64,000 nucleotides of DNA from Marinisporobacter balticus (lineage in GTDB: Bacteria; Bacillota; Clostridia; Peptostreptococcales; Thermotaleaceae). The notes below the pieces were generated by a model. It saw nothing but the letters and a program-made list of their open reading frames with translations, was not told the DNA's origin and did not search any database. The translations under genes were made by a program, and so were the position numbers. The stretch is from the NCBI RefSeq assembly GCF_004345705.1, contig NZ_SLWV01000003.1, forward strand, positions 186,001 to 250,000. The letters run 5' to 3'. Shown here one piece after another: positions 24,628 through 33,959 of this stretch (the stretch's first letter is position 1; every line of letters starts with the position of its first letter).

Positions 24628-25219
24628 AAAAATAATTATTTTTGTTTTTATGATTATAATGCTTGGGTTTGGTTATGTAGATTTAATCATCAAGCCACAA
24701 GTATGTAGAAAAGAGGCACTAAAAGAAAATATAAAAGCATGTCAAATAAATGTAGCTCAAAGCGAAGAACTCTCATTCTATGAAAATAGAATCAATGAGG
24801 AAAATAAGAAGGTAAGTGCTGAAGTAGCATATATAAAAAATAAATTTTTCAAATCCATAAAACAGGAGGATATTATTATATTATTAACGGAAATGCTAAA
24901 GGACTCAGATTTCAAAGTACCATCCATCAGTTTTTCTAAAGTGAGAAGGGAAGGGAGCCTAAATATAATAAATGTTACACTACCTTTTGAAGGAAGCTAT
25001 AAGGGCGTGATAACATTTTTAAAGAAAATTAGAGAATATAAAAGAAAAATCATTATAAGTAGTCTACATATCGAAATCATAGAAAATAAAAATTTGCATG
25101 GAAATATTATGTTAGATTTTTATGGTTTGTTAGAGAAGGATGAGAATAATGAATTTATAAAAAAATCGAATAGGGATGCAGCGTCTAAAGCAAATCCGTT
25201 TGAGTGTTTTGATGAATGA
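24590..25219 (+). CDS. pilO: Pilus alignment protein PilO
   Basis: A protein of up to 209 residues with an N-terminal helix (KIIIFVFMIIMLGFGYVDLI), a coiled coil (about 45-85) and a PilO-like globular domain (VTLPFEGSYKGVITFLKKIR is the family signature). It forms heterodimers with PilN. The start is uncertain: ATG 24590 overlaps pilN by 38 bases, and ATG 24614 (MQRNKKIIIF) gives a more typical short head. It overlaps the following minor pilin region. Confidence 0.8.
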   Translation: MTLRMCKRMQRNKKIIIFVFMIIMLGFGYVDLIIKPQVCRKEALKENIKACQINVAQSEELSFYENRINEENKKVSAEVAYIKNKFFKSIKQEDIIILLTEMLKDSDFKVPSISFSKVRREGSLNIINVTLPFEGSYKGVITFLKKIREYKRKIIISSLHIEIIENKNLHGNIMLDFYGLLEKDENNEFIKKSNRDAASKANPFECFDE

Positions 25220-25244
25220 TATTGATATATTAGGAGGAGCTTTG

Positions 25245-25688
25245 TTGATTAAAAATAAGAAAGGATTTACTTTAATAGAAATACTATTGGTTATATCTCT
25301 TTTTAGTATATTTTCATTAATATCTGTATCTATAAATAAAAAAATTTATGATGAAGTATTGTTGGAAACAACTGCTAATGAAGTGAAAAGTGGCATATTG
25401 TTAGCACAACAATTAAGTAGGGACCAGGGTTGTTATTATGATTTTGATATAATAAATCATAACTGTGTTATGCAGGTAAGGGAAGCAAAAAATGGAGGGA
25501 AAGTAATATTCGAAAATAAATTAAAACCACAAATTAAAGTCATACCTTCTGATTTTCGAAAAATTGTATATGATATGAATGGAATAACCGTATACCATGA
25601 ATTTTATCTAACCAATCAAAGCAATAAAAAAATTAAAATTCAAACAATGATAGGTACAGGAAGCGTTAAAGTTTCAAAAATGTATTAG
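25245..25688 (+). CDS. Minor pilin 1 (GspH/FimT-like)
   Basis: A 147-residue prepilin-like protein starting with TTG after AGGAGGAG: MIKNKKG/FTLIEILLVISL. The prepilin cleavage site and Glu5 are present. The remainder is a small beta-rich domain without cysteines arranged as a D-region. It probably belongs to the priming complex at the pilus tip. Longer readings upstream lack a ribosome site and would place the signal too far inside. Confidence 0.8.
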   Translation: MIKNKKGFTLIEILLVISLFSIFSLISVSINKKIYDEVLLETTANEVKSGILLAQQLSRDQGCYYDFDIINHNCVMQVREAKNGGKVIFENKLKPQIKVIPSDFRKIVYDMNGITVYHEFYLTNQSNKKIKIQTMIGTGSVKVSKMY

Positions 25689-25693
25689 TTAGG

Positions 25694-26149
25694 ATGAAAC
25701 ATACTATGAAAAGGAGTAGAAATGAAAATGGATTTACTTTGGTAGAAATACTCATAGCAGTTGCAATATTACAACTTATGGTTATGAGTACTTCAACAGC
25801 TTTATTGCAACTAAACAAAATCCATAAAAAAACTACAAAGATATATGAGATGAACAAAATAGCCCAAAGCTATATGGAAGAGATTAAATGCTTGAATGTA
25901 ACAATTGATAATAAAATATATGGGATCGAAGAACTTTTGGATAAAGAAATAAAATGTTTGAAGAGCAATTATGAAATTAATATAAAGGTTCATAAGGAAA
26001 TAAATCAAGAAATTTATAGCGCTGTTTTAGAAATACGAGATGAGTATGATGAAACGTGCATATTGACTAGTTACATCAATGGCGGCAAAGCGCCCTATTA
26101 TGATGCTTATAATGAACTGACCATCGAAGATGAGGAGCTTATACATTGA
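25694..26149 (+). CDS. Minor pilin 2 (PilV/GspI-like)
   Basis: A 151-residue prepilin with the signal RSRNENG/FTLVEILIAVAILQLM, followed by a helix and a globular region with paired cysteines. Short minor pilins with this layout are PilV/GspI-like and sit in the tip-initiating complex. It ends with overlap into the next gene (stop TGA shares bases with the next TTG). Confidence 0.8.
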   Translation: MKHTMKRSRNENGFTLVEILIAVAILQLMVMSTSTALLQLNKIHKKTTKIYEMNKIAQSYMEEIKCLNVTIDNKIYGIEELLDKEIKCLKSNYEINIKVHKEINQEIYSAVLEIRDEYDETCILTSYINGGKAPYYDAYNELTIEDEELIH

Positions 26150-26640
26150 AAAAATGGAATAATAAAAGAGGATTTACTTTTATTGAAGTTTTTCTATCCA
26201 TTACATTATTTTCAATTATTATGGGTGCTTTTCTTACTCACTTTTTATTTTTTGTGAAAACATGCAGTAAGGACACGAAGATATTAGGGATAACACAAGA
26301 ACTTCGTTGTGCTTCAAATTATATAGAAAATACGATTAGAATGTGTAATTATAAAAAAATCATTTACAATGATAAGCAAAAAAGATTTACAGGAGAAGAT
26401 CGCAACGCAAATAAGGTCTATATTGATTTGAGTGGAAAAATACAATATGAACAAAATACGCTGATCTATTTTTATGAAGATAAAAGAGAATTAAGAATCA
26501 ATAAAAGAGGAGAGCATAATATTTTAGTTGAGCATATAAAAGAAATAACTGTAAGCGAAATAATTGAAAACAAACTAATAGAGATAGAAGTATTTGGGGA
26601 TCAGGAGAAGTCTGTAAAAACAACGATAAAAATAAATTAA
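26146..26640 (+). CDS. Minor pilin 3 (PilW/GspJ-like)
   Basis: A 164-residue prepilin starting with TTG that overlaps the previous stop by four bases: MKKWNNKRG/FTFIEVFLSITLFS. The prepilin site and Glu5 are present. The soluble domain has the YIENTIRMCNYKKIIYN-type region after the helix that recalls PilW/GspJ. The upstream GAGGAG is in the end of the preceding gene, implying translational coupling. Confidence 0.8.
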   Translation: MKKWNNKRGFTFIEVFLSITLFSIIMGAFLTHFLFFVKTCSKDTKILGITQELRCASNYIENTIRMCNYKKIIYNDKQKRFTGEDRNANKVYIDLSGKIQYEQNTLIYFYEDKRELRINKRGEHNILVEHIKEITVSEIIENKLIEIEVFGDQEKSVKTTIKIN

Positions 26641-26673
26641 GTGTAAGGGAAAGTAAAATATCTGTATACTAGG

Positions 26674-27288
26674 ATGAAAAAGATGAGAAAATATTTAAAA
26701 GACGAAGGGTCTATTGTAATCAGCAGTTTTATCATAAGTAGTGTGTTGATTGTTCTTATTCTTTCAACGGTTACATTATTTATCAATGATTTTTATATAG
26801 TAAAATCAAATGAAAACAGTATAAAAGCATATTATTTAGCAGAATCTGGAGCAAATAAAGCATTATCAGAAATTTATAAAGAAATGAATCAAGTGATTTT
26901 TAAGTATTTAAAGGAATTAAAAGAATATAAAATAGCGTATGTTCAAAATATCAATAAAGAGGAGGCTATGAAAAAATATATGCCTCCAACATTAGAAATG
27001 TACCTTCAAAGAGAGTTTTTATTAAAAGTGGATACTTTTGATGAAGTTGTCAATCAACCGTTTATGAATTATTCGTATAAACATTCCTACAATATAAAAG
27101 TAAACTATGACGCTTTATATGAAAGTATTGATATTTTAAGTATAGGTATATATAATGATGCTAAAAAATCTATATATGCGAAAGTGAACCTTCCTGTTAT
27201 GTATCAAGAGGGTGTAGATGGATATAATCTTCCTAAAATAAAGGTTATTTTACCGAATTTTGAAATTCGTCCTCAAACATTCAGATAA
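26674..27288 (+). CDS. PilX-like membrane-anchored pilus protein
   Basis: A 204-residue protein with an N-terminal helix preceded by a degenerate signal (KYLKDEGSIVISSFIISSVL). There is no FTLxE motif, but the YYLAESGANKALSEIYKEM segment is the hallmark of PilX/GspK-like proteins. It is probably a tip-complex partner of the minor pilins. It is the last gene of the pilus cluster. Confidence 0.75.
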   Translation: MKKMRKYLKDEGSIVISSFIISSVLIVLILSTVTLFINDFYIVKSNENSIKAYYLAESGANKALSEIYKEMNQVIFKYLKELKEYKIAYVQNINKEEAMKKYMPPTLEMYLQREFLLKVDTFDEVVNQPFMNYSYKHSYNIKVNYDALYESIDILSIGIYNDAKKSIYAKVNLPVMYQEGVDGYNLPKIKVILPNFEIRPQTFR

Positions 27289-27385
27289 AATTTCTACTCA
27301 AAAGGAAAAAAATATGTTATTATAGGACTATGCCTAGAGTTGTTCATATAAAAAAGTATTATAAATTACATATGGAGGGATATAA

Positions 27386-27943
27386 ATGATTTCTGCAAGT
27401 GATTTTAGAAAAGGTATGACGTTTGAAATAAATGGAGAACCTTTTGTTATTATTGATTTTCAACATGTTAAACCGGGTAAAGGCGCTGCTTTTGTAAGAA
27501 CAAAATATAAAAGCATATTAACAGGCTCTACACGTGAAGAAGCGTTTAACCCAAATGATAAATTTCCAAAAGCACATATTGAAACAAAACAAATGCAATA
27601 TTTATACATTGATGGAGATTTATATTATTTTATGGACAACGAGACATATGATCAAATCCCATTGACAAAAGATCAAATTGAAGAAGCAATAAAATATTTA
27701 AAAGAGAATGATACGGCAACTGTAAAATTTTTCAAAGGAAAAGCCTTCCAAGTTGATCCGCCAAACTTTGTTGAATTACAGATTTCTTACACAGAACCAG
27801 GTGTAAAGGGTGCTACTGCTACAAATGTAACAAAACCCGCTACATTAGAAACTGGCGCAATAGTAAATGTTCCTATTTTTATTAATGAAGGGGATAAAAT
27901 AAAAATTGATACAAGAACAGGTGAGTATTTGTCTAGAGCTTAG
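27386..27943 (+). CDS. efp: Elongation factor P
   Basis: A 185-residue three-domain beta-barrel factor that relieves ribosome stalling at polyproline stretches. The opening MISASDFRKGMTFEINGEPF and the modified-loop region HVKPGKGAAFVRTKYKSILTG (Lys at about position 32) are canonical. The C-terminal GDKIKIDTRTGEYLSRA motif is intact. The RBS ATGGAGGGATATAA is strong. The length is exactly that of the family. Confidence 0.97.
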   Translation: MISASDFRKGMTFEINGEPFVIIDFQHVKPGKGAAFVRTKYKSILTGSTREEAFNPNDKFPKAHIETKQMQYLYIDGDLYYFMDNETYDQIPLTKDQIEEAIKYLKENDTATVKFFKGKAFQVDPPNFVELQISYTEPGVKGATATNVTKPATLETGAIVNVPIFINEGDKIKIDTRTGEYLSRA

Positions 27944-27985
27944 GCAATAATATTAAGGTAAATATAAAAAAGGAGGCGTTATATT

Positions 27986-28426
27986 TTGAATTATCTTTAC
28001 GAAAGAGTTGCCTATTTAAGAGGATTAGCAGAAGGAATGGAAATAGGAGAAGAATCAAAAGAAGGAAAACTTCTACTAAACATGCTTGATGTATTAGAAG
28101 ATTTTGCGGATTCTATGAGTGAATTACATGAAGACGTTGAAGATTTAGATGAGTATGTAGAGACAATAGACGAAGATTTGGCAGTTGTAGAAGATGAAGT
28201 GTTCGAAGAAATGGAAGATGAAGATTTTGATGAAGAGGATATAGACTTTGCAGAAGTAGAATGTCCTAACTGTGGTGAAATTATATATCTTGATGAAGAA
28301 TTAATGAATGGAAAAAATGACGAAACAGAGTTAATCTGTCCTAGTTGTCATGAAACAATATATGTGGAAGAAGATACTTGTGACAACGAAAATGGTTGTT
28401 GTTGCGGGGAGCATCATCACGAATAA
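27986..28426 (+). CDS. CD1247-domain acidic zinc-ribbon protein
   Basis: A 146-residue, strongly acidic protein. The N-terminal helix pair (YLRGLAEGMEIGEESKEGKL) is the CD1247-type domain conserved in Clostridia. A Glu/Asp-rich linker follows, then two zinc knuckles (CPNCGEIIYLDEELM, CPSCHETIYVEEDTC) and a Cys/His-rich tail ending GCCCGEHHHE. The function is unknown. It lies between efp and the spoIIIA operon, a common clostridial arrangement. Confidence 0.8.
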   Translation: MNYLYERVAYLRGLAEGMEIGEESKEGKLLLNMLDVLEDFADSMSELHEDVEDLDEYVETIDEDLAVVEDEVFEEMEDEDFDEEDIDFAEVECPNCGEIIYLDEELMNGKNDETELICPSCHETIYVEEDTCDNENGCCCGEHHHE

Positions 28427-28430
28427 AAAA

Positions 28431-28468
28431 AGAACTTGATACGAAAATGTATCAAGTTCTTTTTTTAT
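28431..28468 (+). terminator. Terminator before the spoIIIA operon
   Basis: AGAACTTGATAC pairs perfectly with GTATCAAGTTCT over six bases and is followed by seven T. Confidence 0.9.
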
Positions 28469-28539
28469 TTGGTTAAAATCAAAAATTAAGCATAATATTT
28501 GTTGTTTAGAAATATTAATGATATAAAGGGGGACATGTT

Positions 28540-29583
28540 ATGGAGGGATTAAAAGATAAAAACTTTAAAAATAAAGATTGCTATCAAAATTGTTTGAAAA
28601 AGGACATACTCGAAGCGCTTCCTTTAAATCTTAGAGAACTATTTATTCATCTACCGTCAGAACAAACAAAAGATATGGAAGAAATACGACTAAGGGTAAA
28701 TAAACCGCTCATGATTAGTTGTAGGAATAGGGAATATTTTATAAGTAACAAAGGTAAAATTGTAACCAATTTATCAGAAAGCTATATGATTACAAAACTT
28801 GATATAGAAAAAGCCTATCAATTAATTACAGATTATTCAATTTATGCTTTAGAAGAAGAAATTCGTAGTGGATTTATTACCTTAAAAGGGGGTCATAGAG
28901 TTGGTATATGCGGAACAACCGTATTAGAGAGACATGAAATAAAAACCATTAAAAATATATCAGGATTAAATATTAGAATTTCAAAAGAAAAATTAGGTGT
29001 TTCAAATAAGGTTATGCAATATTTAGTGGAAGAGGGTACGTTTCAAAATACGTTAATTGTATCTCCACCACAATGTGGAAAGACTACTTTATTACGAGAT
29101 ATTATAAGAAATTTAAGCAATGGTATGAAAAAACCAAATTTTTTAGGATTTAAAGTTGGGGTAGTAGATGAAAGATCAGAAATTTGTGGCATGTATCAAG
29201 GAATTCCTCAAAATGATGTGGGAATAAAAACAGATATATTAAATGCTTGTCCGAAAGCAGAAGGAATGATGATGCTTATTCGTTCTATGTCTCCACAAAT
29301 TATTGCAACGGATGAAATCGGTAAAGCAGAAGATGTTTATGCAATGGAAGAAGCTTTAAATGCTGGTATTAAGTTGATTACAACAGTACATGGGAGAAAC
29401 TTAGAAGAAATAAAGAGAAGAAAGAATTTGAATGATTTGTTAAAACAAGGGGTGTTTGATAGAATTATCATTTTATCGAATGATCCGAAGGTAGGTACCA
29501 TTAAGCAGATTTTCCATGGAAAAACAAACAAAATAATAACAGCGGATCCTCTACAAGATAGGAGGAATGAAATTGTTTGCTAA
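28540..29583 (+). CDS. spoIIIAA: Stage III sporulation protein AA, ATPase
   Basis: A 347-residue secretion-type ATPase of the feeding-tube complex linking mother cell and forespore. Walker A is PPQCGKTTLL (about 176) and the Walker B region is QIIATDEIG, followed by TTVHG. The N-terminal domain carries EEIRLRVNKPL and GHRVGICGT, typical of SpoIIIAA. RBS AAAGGGGG. It is the first gene of the eight-gene operon and overlaps spoIIIAB. Expression is expected from a mother-cell sigma-E promoter, but I could not define one with confidence. Confidence 0.95.
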   Translation: MEGLKDKNFKNKDCYQNCLKKDILEALPLNLRELFIHLPSEQTKDMEEIRLRVNKPLMISCRNREYFISNKGKIVTNLSESYMITKLDIEKAYQLITDYSIYALEEEIRSGFITLKGGHRVGICGTTVLERHEIKTIKNISGLNIRISKEKLGVSNKVMQYLVEEGTFQNTLIVSPPQCGKTTLLRDIIRNLSNGMKKPNFLGFKVGVVDERSEICGMYQGIPQNDVGIKTDILNACPKAEGMMMLIRSMSPQIIATDEIGKAEDVYAMEEALNAGIKLITTVHGRNLEEIKRRKNLNDLLKQGVFDRIIILSNDPKVGTIKQIFHGKTNKIITADPLQDRRNEIVC

Positions 29584-30094
29584 GACAATATTTTCTATAA
29601 TCATTATTTTATCAACAGCTACCATCGGTTATGTTTTTGCATATGGATATGTACAGCGATTGCATCAATTAAAAAATCTATATCTTTCGTTTCAATTATT
29701 AGAAACAGAGATTATTTATGCATCTAATCCACTGCCAATTGCTATGAAAAAAGTAGGGGAAAGGAGTCATAAAACAATCAGAAAAATATTTACGGATGTA
29801 TATGATATCCTTCATAGCAAAATGGGATACAGCATTGAGGAAGTATGGAATACAGCAATTAATAATCATTTTAAACAGACCTCTTTAAATATGGAAGACA
29901 AAGAAATATTATTAGATTTTGGAAAAAGTTTAGGATTTGCGGATAAAGAAAATCAAATAAAGAATTTTAAACTCATCTATTTACAATTAGAAAAGCAACA
30001 ACAAATAGCAGAAGGGCTAAGAATGAAAAATGAAAAGATGTGTAAAAGCTTAGGGATTTTAGTAGGTATCGGGATTGTTATTGTATTTATATAA
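29573..30094 (+). CDS. spoIIIAB: Stage III sporulation protein AB
   Basis: A 173-residue membrane-anchored protein with N- and C-terminal helices (KTIFSIIIILSTATIGYVFA; LGILVGIGIVIVFI) and a helical central part similar to type II secretion GspF. It acts in the SpoIIIA-SpoIIQ channel. TTG at 29573 has ideal spacing from AGGAGG; the ATG two codons earlier is too close. It overlaps the spoIIIAA end. Confidence 0.93.
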   Translation: MFAKTIFSIIIILSTATIGYVFAYGYVQRLHQLKNLYLSFQLLETEIIYASNPLPIAMKKVGERSHKTIRKIFTDVYDILHSKMGYSIEEVWNTAINNHFKQTSLNMEDKEILLDFGKSLGFADKENQIKNFKLIYLQLEKQQQIAEGLRMKNEKMCKSLGILVGIGIVIVFI

Positions 30095-30125
30095 AAAATT
30101 TATTTTAGGACAAGGAGGAAGGCAT

Positions 30126-30329
30126 ATGCATATCAGCGTAGATATAATTTTTAAAATTGCAGCCATAGGGATATTGGTATCTGTACTAAATCTCGTTTTA
30201 AAACATTCAGGAAGAGAAGAACAAGCTATGATGACAACGCTTGTGGGCATCGTTGTTGTGCTATTTATGGTGATTCAAATGATTAGTGAGTTATTTGCAA
30301 CTGTAAAAACAATGTTCCAATTATATTAG
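30126..30329 (+). CDS. spoIIIAC: Stage III sporulation protein AC
   Basis: A 67-residue protein with two membrane helices (IIFKIAAIGILVSVLNLVLK; MMTTLVGIVVVLFMVIQMIS) around the conserved HSGREEQA loop. Length and motif match the family. AGGAGGAAGGCAT precedes ATG. Part of the mother-cell side of the channel. Confidence 0.95.
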   Translation: MHISVDIIFKIAAIGILVSVLNLVLKHSGREEQAMMTTLVGIVVVLFMVIQMISELFATVKTMFQLY

Positions 30330-30346
30330 ATAAAGGTGTGATAAAG

Positions 30347-30733
30347 ATGGAAATATTTAAGATTGTTGGACTAGGTATTATCGCAACGATTTTAACAGTC
30401 GTCCTTAAAAATCATAGACCTGAAATATCTATACAAATTAGTGTTGTAACAGGGATTATTATATTTATCTTGATTGTGAGTAAATTAACTTCAGTTTTAG
30501 AAGTACTAAACTTATTTTCAAAAAAAATAAATGTTGATTTGGTATATATATCGACTATTTTTAAAATAGTGGGTATTGCATATGTGTCAGAATTTGGGGC
30601 ACAGATATGTCGTGATGCAGGAGAAGGTGCAATTGCTTCAAAAATTGAATTTGCAGGAAAGATACTTATTATGGTACTTGCAATACCTATTTTACTTGCA
30701 TTATTTAACTTAATTGTACAATTAATGCCATAG
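30347..30733 (+). CDS. spoIIIAD: Stage III sporulation protein AD
   Basis: A 128-residue protein with three to four helices. It starts MEIFKIVGLGIIATILTVVL and carries the conserved YVSEFGAQICRDAGEGAIAS segment. The ATG after AAAGGTG was chosen over the GTG that lies within the ribosome site. Part of the SpoIIIA complex. Confidence 0.95.
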   Translation: MEIFKIVGLGIIATILTVVLKNHRPEISIQISVVTGIIIFILIVSKLTSVLEVLNLFSKKINVDLVYISTIFKIVGIAYVSEFGAQICRDAGEGAIASKIEFAGKILIMVLAIPILLALFNLIVQLMP

Positions 30734-30745
30734 GATGTGAATAAA

Positions 30746-31930
30746 ATGAGGCGATTATTAATGGTCATGATGCTATTATTTTTTATAAGTACGAATAGTA
30801 TATATGCACTAGACCAAGAGCGGGAAGTTACGAATATAAGTGATGAATTGATTATCAAGCAGTTAGACAATATTGACATGAATGCATTAGAAAAAACGAT
30901 TAAAGCGATTAATGAAGATACAAGGGGGTATTTTCCTAAAATTAATATAAAGAATATGATTTTTTCTTTATTAAAAGGAGAAGAAACTTTTACACTAAAA
31001 GATACATTAAATGGGATATTTAAATATATCTTTAAAGAAACTGTAGCAAACACAGGTTTATTAGCAAAATTAATTGTTTTATCAATACTATGTGCGTTTT
31101 TAACAAATTTATCAGGTGCTTTTGAAAGTGATTCAGTTGGAAAATTAGCCTATACGGCATGCTATCTAGTAGTAATTGCTATTGCTATTAAGAGTTTTTC
31201 TATTGCTACTAAAATTGGCATAGATGCAATCAATGACATGGTGTCATTTATGCAAGCATTATTGCCATTATTATTAACATTTTTAATGTCTATGGGCGCA
31301 GTAACCACAACAGCAATGTTTCAGCCCGTGATTATTGCATCTGTAAGTGTTATTAGCGCATTGATGAAAGATATGATTATGCCAATTATATTTTTTTCGG
31401 CTATTCTATCGATTGTAAACCATCTATCTTCAAAAGTACAGGTTTCAAGGCTCGCATCTTTACTCAAACAAGTATGTATTGTACTTATAGGATTTACTTT
31501 AACCATCTTTACAGGGATTATTACTATTCAAGGCGTTGCCACATCTACAAGTGATGGTGTTGCCATTAGAACTGCTAGATTTGCCGTGGACCGATTTATT
31601 CCTGTTATAGGAGGATTTGTATCAGAAGCATTCGATACGATTATGGGTTGTTCATTACTTTTGAAAAATGCTACTGGAGCCATTGGATTAATTGTTATTA
31701 CTATTATTGTACTCCTACCTCTCTTGAAAATATTATCATTAATATTCATTTACAAAATTACTTCCGTATTAATAGAACCTATTGCAGAGAGTCCATTAAC
31801 AAGTTGTTTGAATGATATGAGCAATGCTATGGTCTTAATATTTGGAACGGTGTTGTCAGTAGCAATTATGTTTTTTCTGGCTGTAACGATGATTGTAGGC
31901 GCGGGAAACATAACACTTATGATGAGGTAG
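30746..31930 (+). CDS. spoIIIAE: Stage III sporulation protein AE
   Basis: A 394-residue polytopic membrane protein with a cleavable-looking signal (MRRLLMVMMLLFFISTNSIYA) and about eight helices. The motif LPLLLTFLMSMGAVTTTAMF and the C-terminal IEPIAESPLTSCLNDMSNAM are conserved in the family. It is the largest integral part of the SpoIIIA channel. The ATG is placed by AGGATGTG upstream; a GTG three codons earlier is possible. Confidence 0.95.
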   Translation: MRRLLMVMMLLFFISTNSIYALDQEREVTNISDELIIKQLDNIDMNALEKTIKAINEDTRGYFPKINIKNMIFSLLKGEETFTLKDTLNGIFKYIFKETVANTGLLAKLIVLSILCAFLTNLSGAFESDSVGKLAYTACYLVVIAIAIKSFSIATKIGIDAINDMVSFMQALLPLLLTFLMSMGAVTTTAMFQPVIIASVSVISALMKDMIMPIIFFSAILSIVNHLSSKVQVSRLASLLKQVCIVLIGFTLTIFTGIITIQGVATSTSDGVAIRTARFAVDRFIPVIGGFVSEAFDTIMGCSLLLKNATGAIGLIVITIIVLLPLLKILSLIFIYKITSVLIEPIAESPLTSCLNDMSNAMVLIFGTVLSVAIMFFLAVTMIVGAGNITLMMR

Positions 31931-31939
31931 GTGATGGGT

Positions 31940-32569
31940 ATGATTGCTTTTATGAGAAGTTGGATACTAAATATTGTAACAGTGATCATTTTTATTCAGT
32001 TTTTAGAGTTGTTATTACCAAATAGTCATATGAAAAAATACATAAATATGGTCATAGGTCTTTTGGTTATGTTAGTCATTATCAACCCTATGTTAGCGCT
32101 TGTAAAAGGAGATGTGTGCATTGAAGAAGAAATATTTAAAACTTCTTCAGCTATTGATAAAAAAACTTTATCATTTGATATAGATCAATTTGAAGGAATA
32201 CAAGAAAAACAAATGATTGCCCTGTACAAAGAAAAAATTAAAAAACATGTGAAGCAACAAATAGAATATAACAATAAAGTAGATGTTTTAAGTGTCCAAT
32301 GTGAAATTGAAGAAAGCAAAGATAGCAAAACTTTTGGCAATATAAAATATTTAGATATAAAATTGTCAGGCTTTGTAAATGATCAGACAGCGGACAAGGA
32401 TATTGAACCTGTTTCAAATATTGTGATTCAAATTAATAAAGGGCAAAAACAAGAAAATACAAATAAAAAAAATGATGAAAATAAACCAATGATAAAACAA
32501 ATTAAAGAAAATTTATCAAGTTTTTATGAACTCGATATAGAAAATATTTGTGTAAATATGCATAAATAA
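31940..32569 (+). CDS. spoIIIAF: Stage III sporulation protein AF
   Basis: A 209-residue protein with two N-terminal helices (WILNIVTVIIFIQFLELLLP; MVIGLLVMLVIINPMLAL) and a soluble ring-building-motif-like domain. The start was placed at the third possible codon, about nine bases after AGGTAGGTG. The family identity is clear from MKKYINMVIGLLVM and operon position. Confidence 0.92.
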   Translation: MIAFMRSWILNIVTVIIFIQFLELLLPNSHMKKYINMVIGLLVMLVIINPMLALVKGDVCIEEEIFKTSSAIDKKTLSFDIDQFEGIQEKQMIALYKEKIKKHVKQQIEYNNKVDVLSVQCEIEESKDSKTFGNIKYLDIKLSGFVNDQTADKDIEPVSNIVIQINKGQKQENTNKKNDENKPMIKQIKENLSSFYELDIENICVNMHK

Positions 32570-32581
32570 AGGAGGTAAAAA

Positions 32582-33163
32582 ATGAAAGTTTTTGATAAGT
32601 TTAAGGAATATATACATAACAGTGGTTATAAAAAAATAGCATACAATCTTTTAGCTATTGTTATTATATGTACAATTGCTTTAATTGGATGGGATACTTT
32701 TTCGCTGACCCTATTAGAAGAAAGTACAACGAGTAAAGAAACGAGTGATTCTACCCAAGAGGATGCTTGGAAAGGTAATTATCAAGACAGTGCAGAAGTC
32801 CAGTTAGAAAAAATACTTGGGGAAATAAAAGGGGTTGGGGAAGTAGATGTAATGATCACTTATGAATCAAGTACAGAAGTAGTACCGGCTTTAAATGTAA
32901 CAAAATCAAGCCAATTGACAGAAGAAAAGGATGCGCAGGGAGGTTCTAGATCAACGACACAGGATGATTCAAGTCAAAATGTGGTTATGACAAATCAAAA
33001 TGATCAATTAATCATTATCAAAGAAATAAAACCACAAATAAGAGGTGTAGTCGTTGTAGCACAAGGAGCTTGGGACATAAAAGTGAAAACAGAACTGATA
33101 GAAGCTGTACGAACAATTTTTCAAATACCGACAATAAAAATAATGGTATATGAAAAAAAATAA
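32582..33163 (+). CDS. spoIIIAG: Stage III sporulation protein AG
   Basis: A 193-residue protein with one helix near residue 20-40 and a ring-building domain. The segment LEKILGEIKGVGEVDVMITY and the C-terminal IRGVVVVAQGA are characteristic. SpoIIIAG forms the large ring in the intermembrane space. AAAGGAGGTAAAA precedes ATG. Confidence 0.95.
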   Translation: MKVFDKFKEYIHNSGYKKIAYNLLAIVIICTIALIGWDTFSLTLLEESTTSKETSDSTQEDAWKGNYQDSAEVQLEKILGEIKGVGEVDVMITYESSTEVVPALNVTKSSQLTEEKDAQGGSRSTTQDDSSQNVVMTNQNDQLIIIKEIKPQIRGVVVVAQGAWDIKVKTELIEAVRTIFQIPTIKIMVYEKK

Positions 33164-33180
33164 TTAGGGAGGAATAACCT

Positions 33181-33876
33181 ATGTTTAAAGTAAAAAGAAG
33201 AAATATTCTTGTGATCTCTTTAGTATGTGTACTTTGTTCTATTGGCTATTTGAATTATGCTATGAATAAGTATGTTTCCTTAGAAACATCCAATGAATTT
33301 GAAAAGTATGAAGAAAATAAACTTTCAGAGCTCACTTCAAAAAATGAAAATAGAGAAGTAGATGAAATAGTAAGTGGCGAAATAGACCAATCTGCATATG
33401 TAGAATATAGTGATGATACACAAGTGGTGGAAGTTATAGATAGTAGTGATAGTCAGATAGAAGATATTATTACTGAAACAAGCAAAACGATAAATCAAAG
33501 CATAACGAATAATCAAAGCATAAAAAGAACAAATTATTTTATAGAATCAAGAATGAACATGAATGCAGAAAGAGAGAAAATGATTGTATTACTAAATGAA
33601 ATTATTAATAATGATCGAACGGATGAAAGCAATCGAAAAGCTGCAAATGATGAAAAAATGGAATTAATAGATATCATGAATAAAGAAAAAATAATAGAAA
33701 ATCTGATAAAAGCCAAGGGATTTGAAGAAACTATTGTTTTTATTACGGATCATTCTGTGAATGTAATATTAGAAATTGAAAAACTAACAGATGCAGATGT
33801 GGCGAAAGTACTAGATATCGTTATGAGAGAGACGAAATTTTCAACGGATAATATAAAAATATTAAATAAATTTTAG
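33181..33876 (+). CDS. spoIIIAH: Stage III sporulation protein AH
   Basis: A 231-residue protein with an N-terminal anchor (RNILVISLVCVLCSIGYLNY), a low-complexity acidic region, and a C-terminal YscJ-like domain (ENLIKAKGFEETIVFITDHS is diagnostic). It binds SpoIIQ across the septum. The linker is longer and more acidic than in Bacillus, as is usual in Clostridia. Last gene of the operon. Confidence 0.93.
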   Translation: MFKVKRRNILVISLVCVLCSIGYLNYAMNKYVSLETSNEFEKYEENKLSELTSKNENREVDEIVSGEIDQSAYVEYSDDTQVVEVIDSSDSQIEDIITETSKTINQSITNNQSIKRTNYFIESRMNMNAEREKMIVLLNEIINNDRTDESNRKAANDEKMELIDIMNKEKIIENLIKAKGFEETIVFITDHSVNVILEIEKLTDADVAKVLDIVMRETKFSTDNIKILNKF

Positions 33877-33959
33877 ATAGAATTGTAAATTGTCAAGGGT
33901 TTTGATATAATGTTCTTTAGATAAAAGCTATTTTTACATAAGAGCAGGAGGTATATTTG

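Noticed and set aside
28470..28539. Sigma-E promoter for spoIIIAA
   Set aside because: AT-rich matches to parts of the consensus exist, but no pair of elements with correct spacing is convincing.
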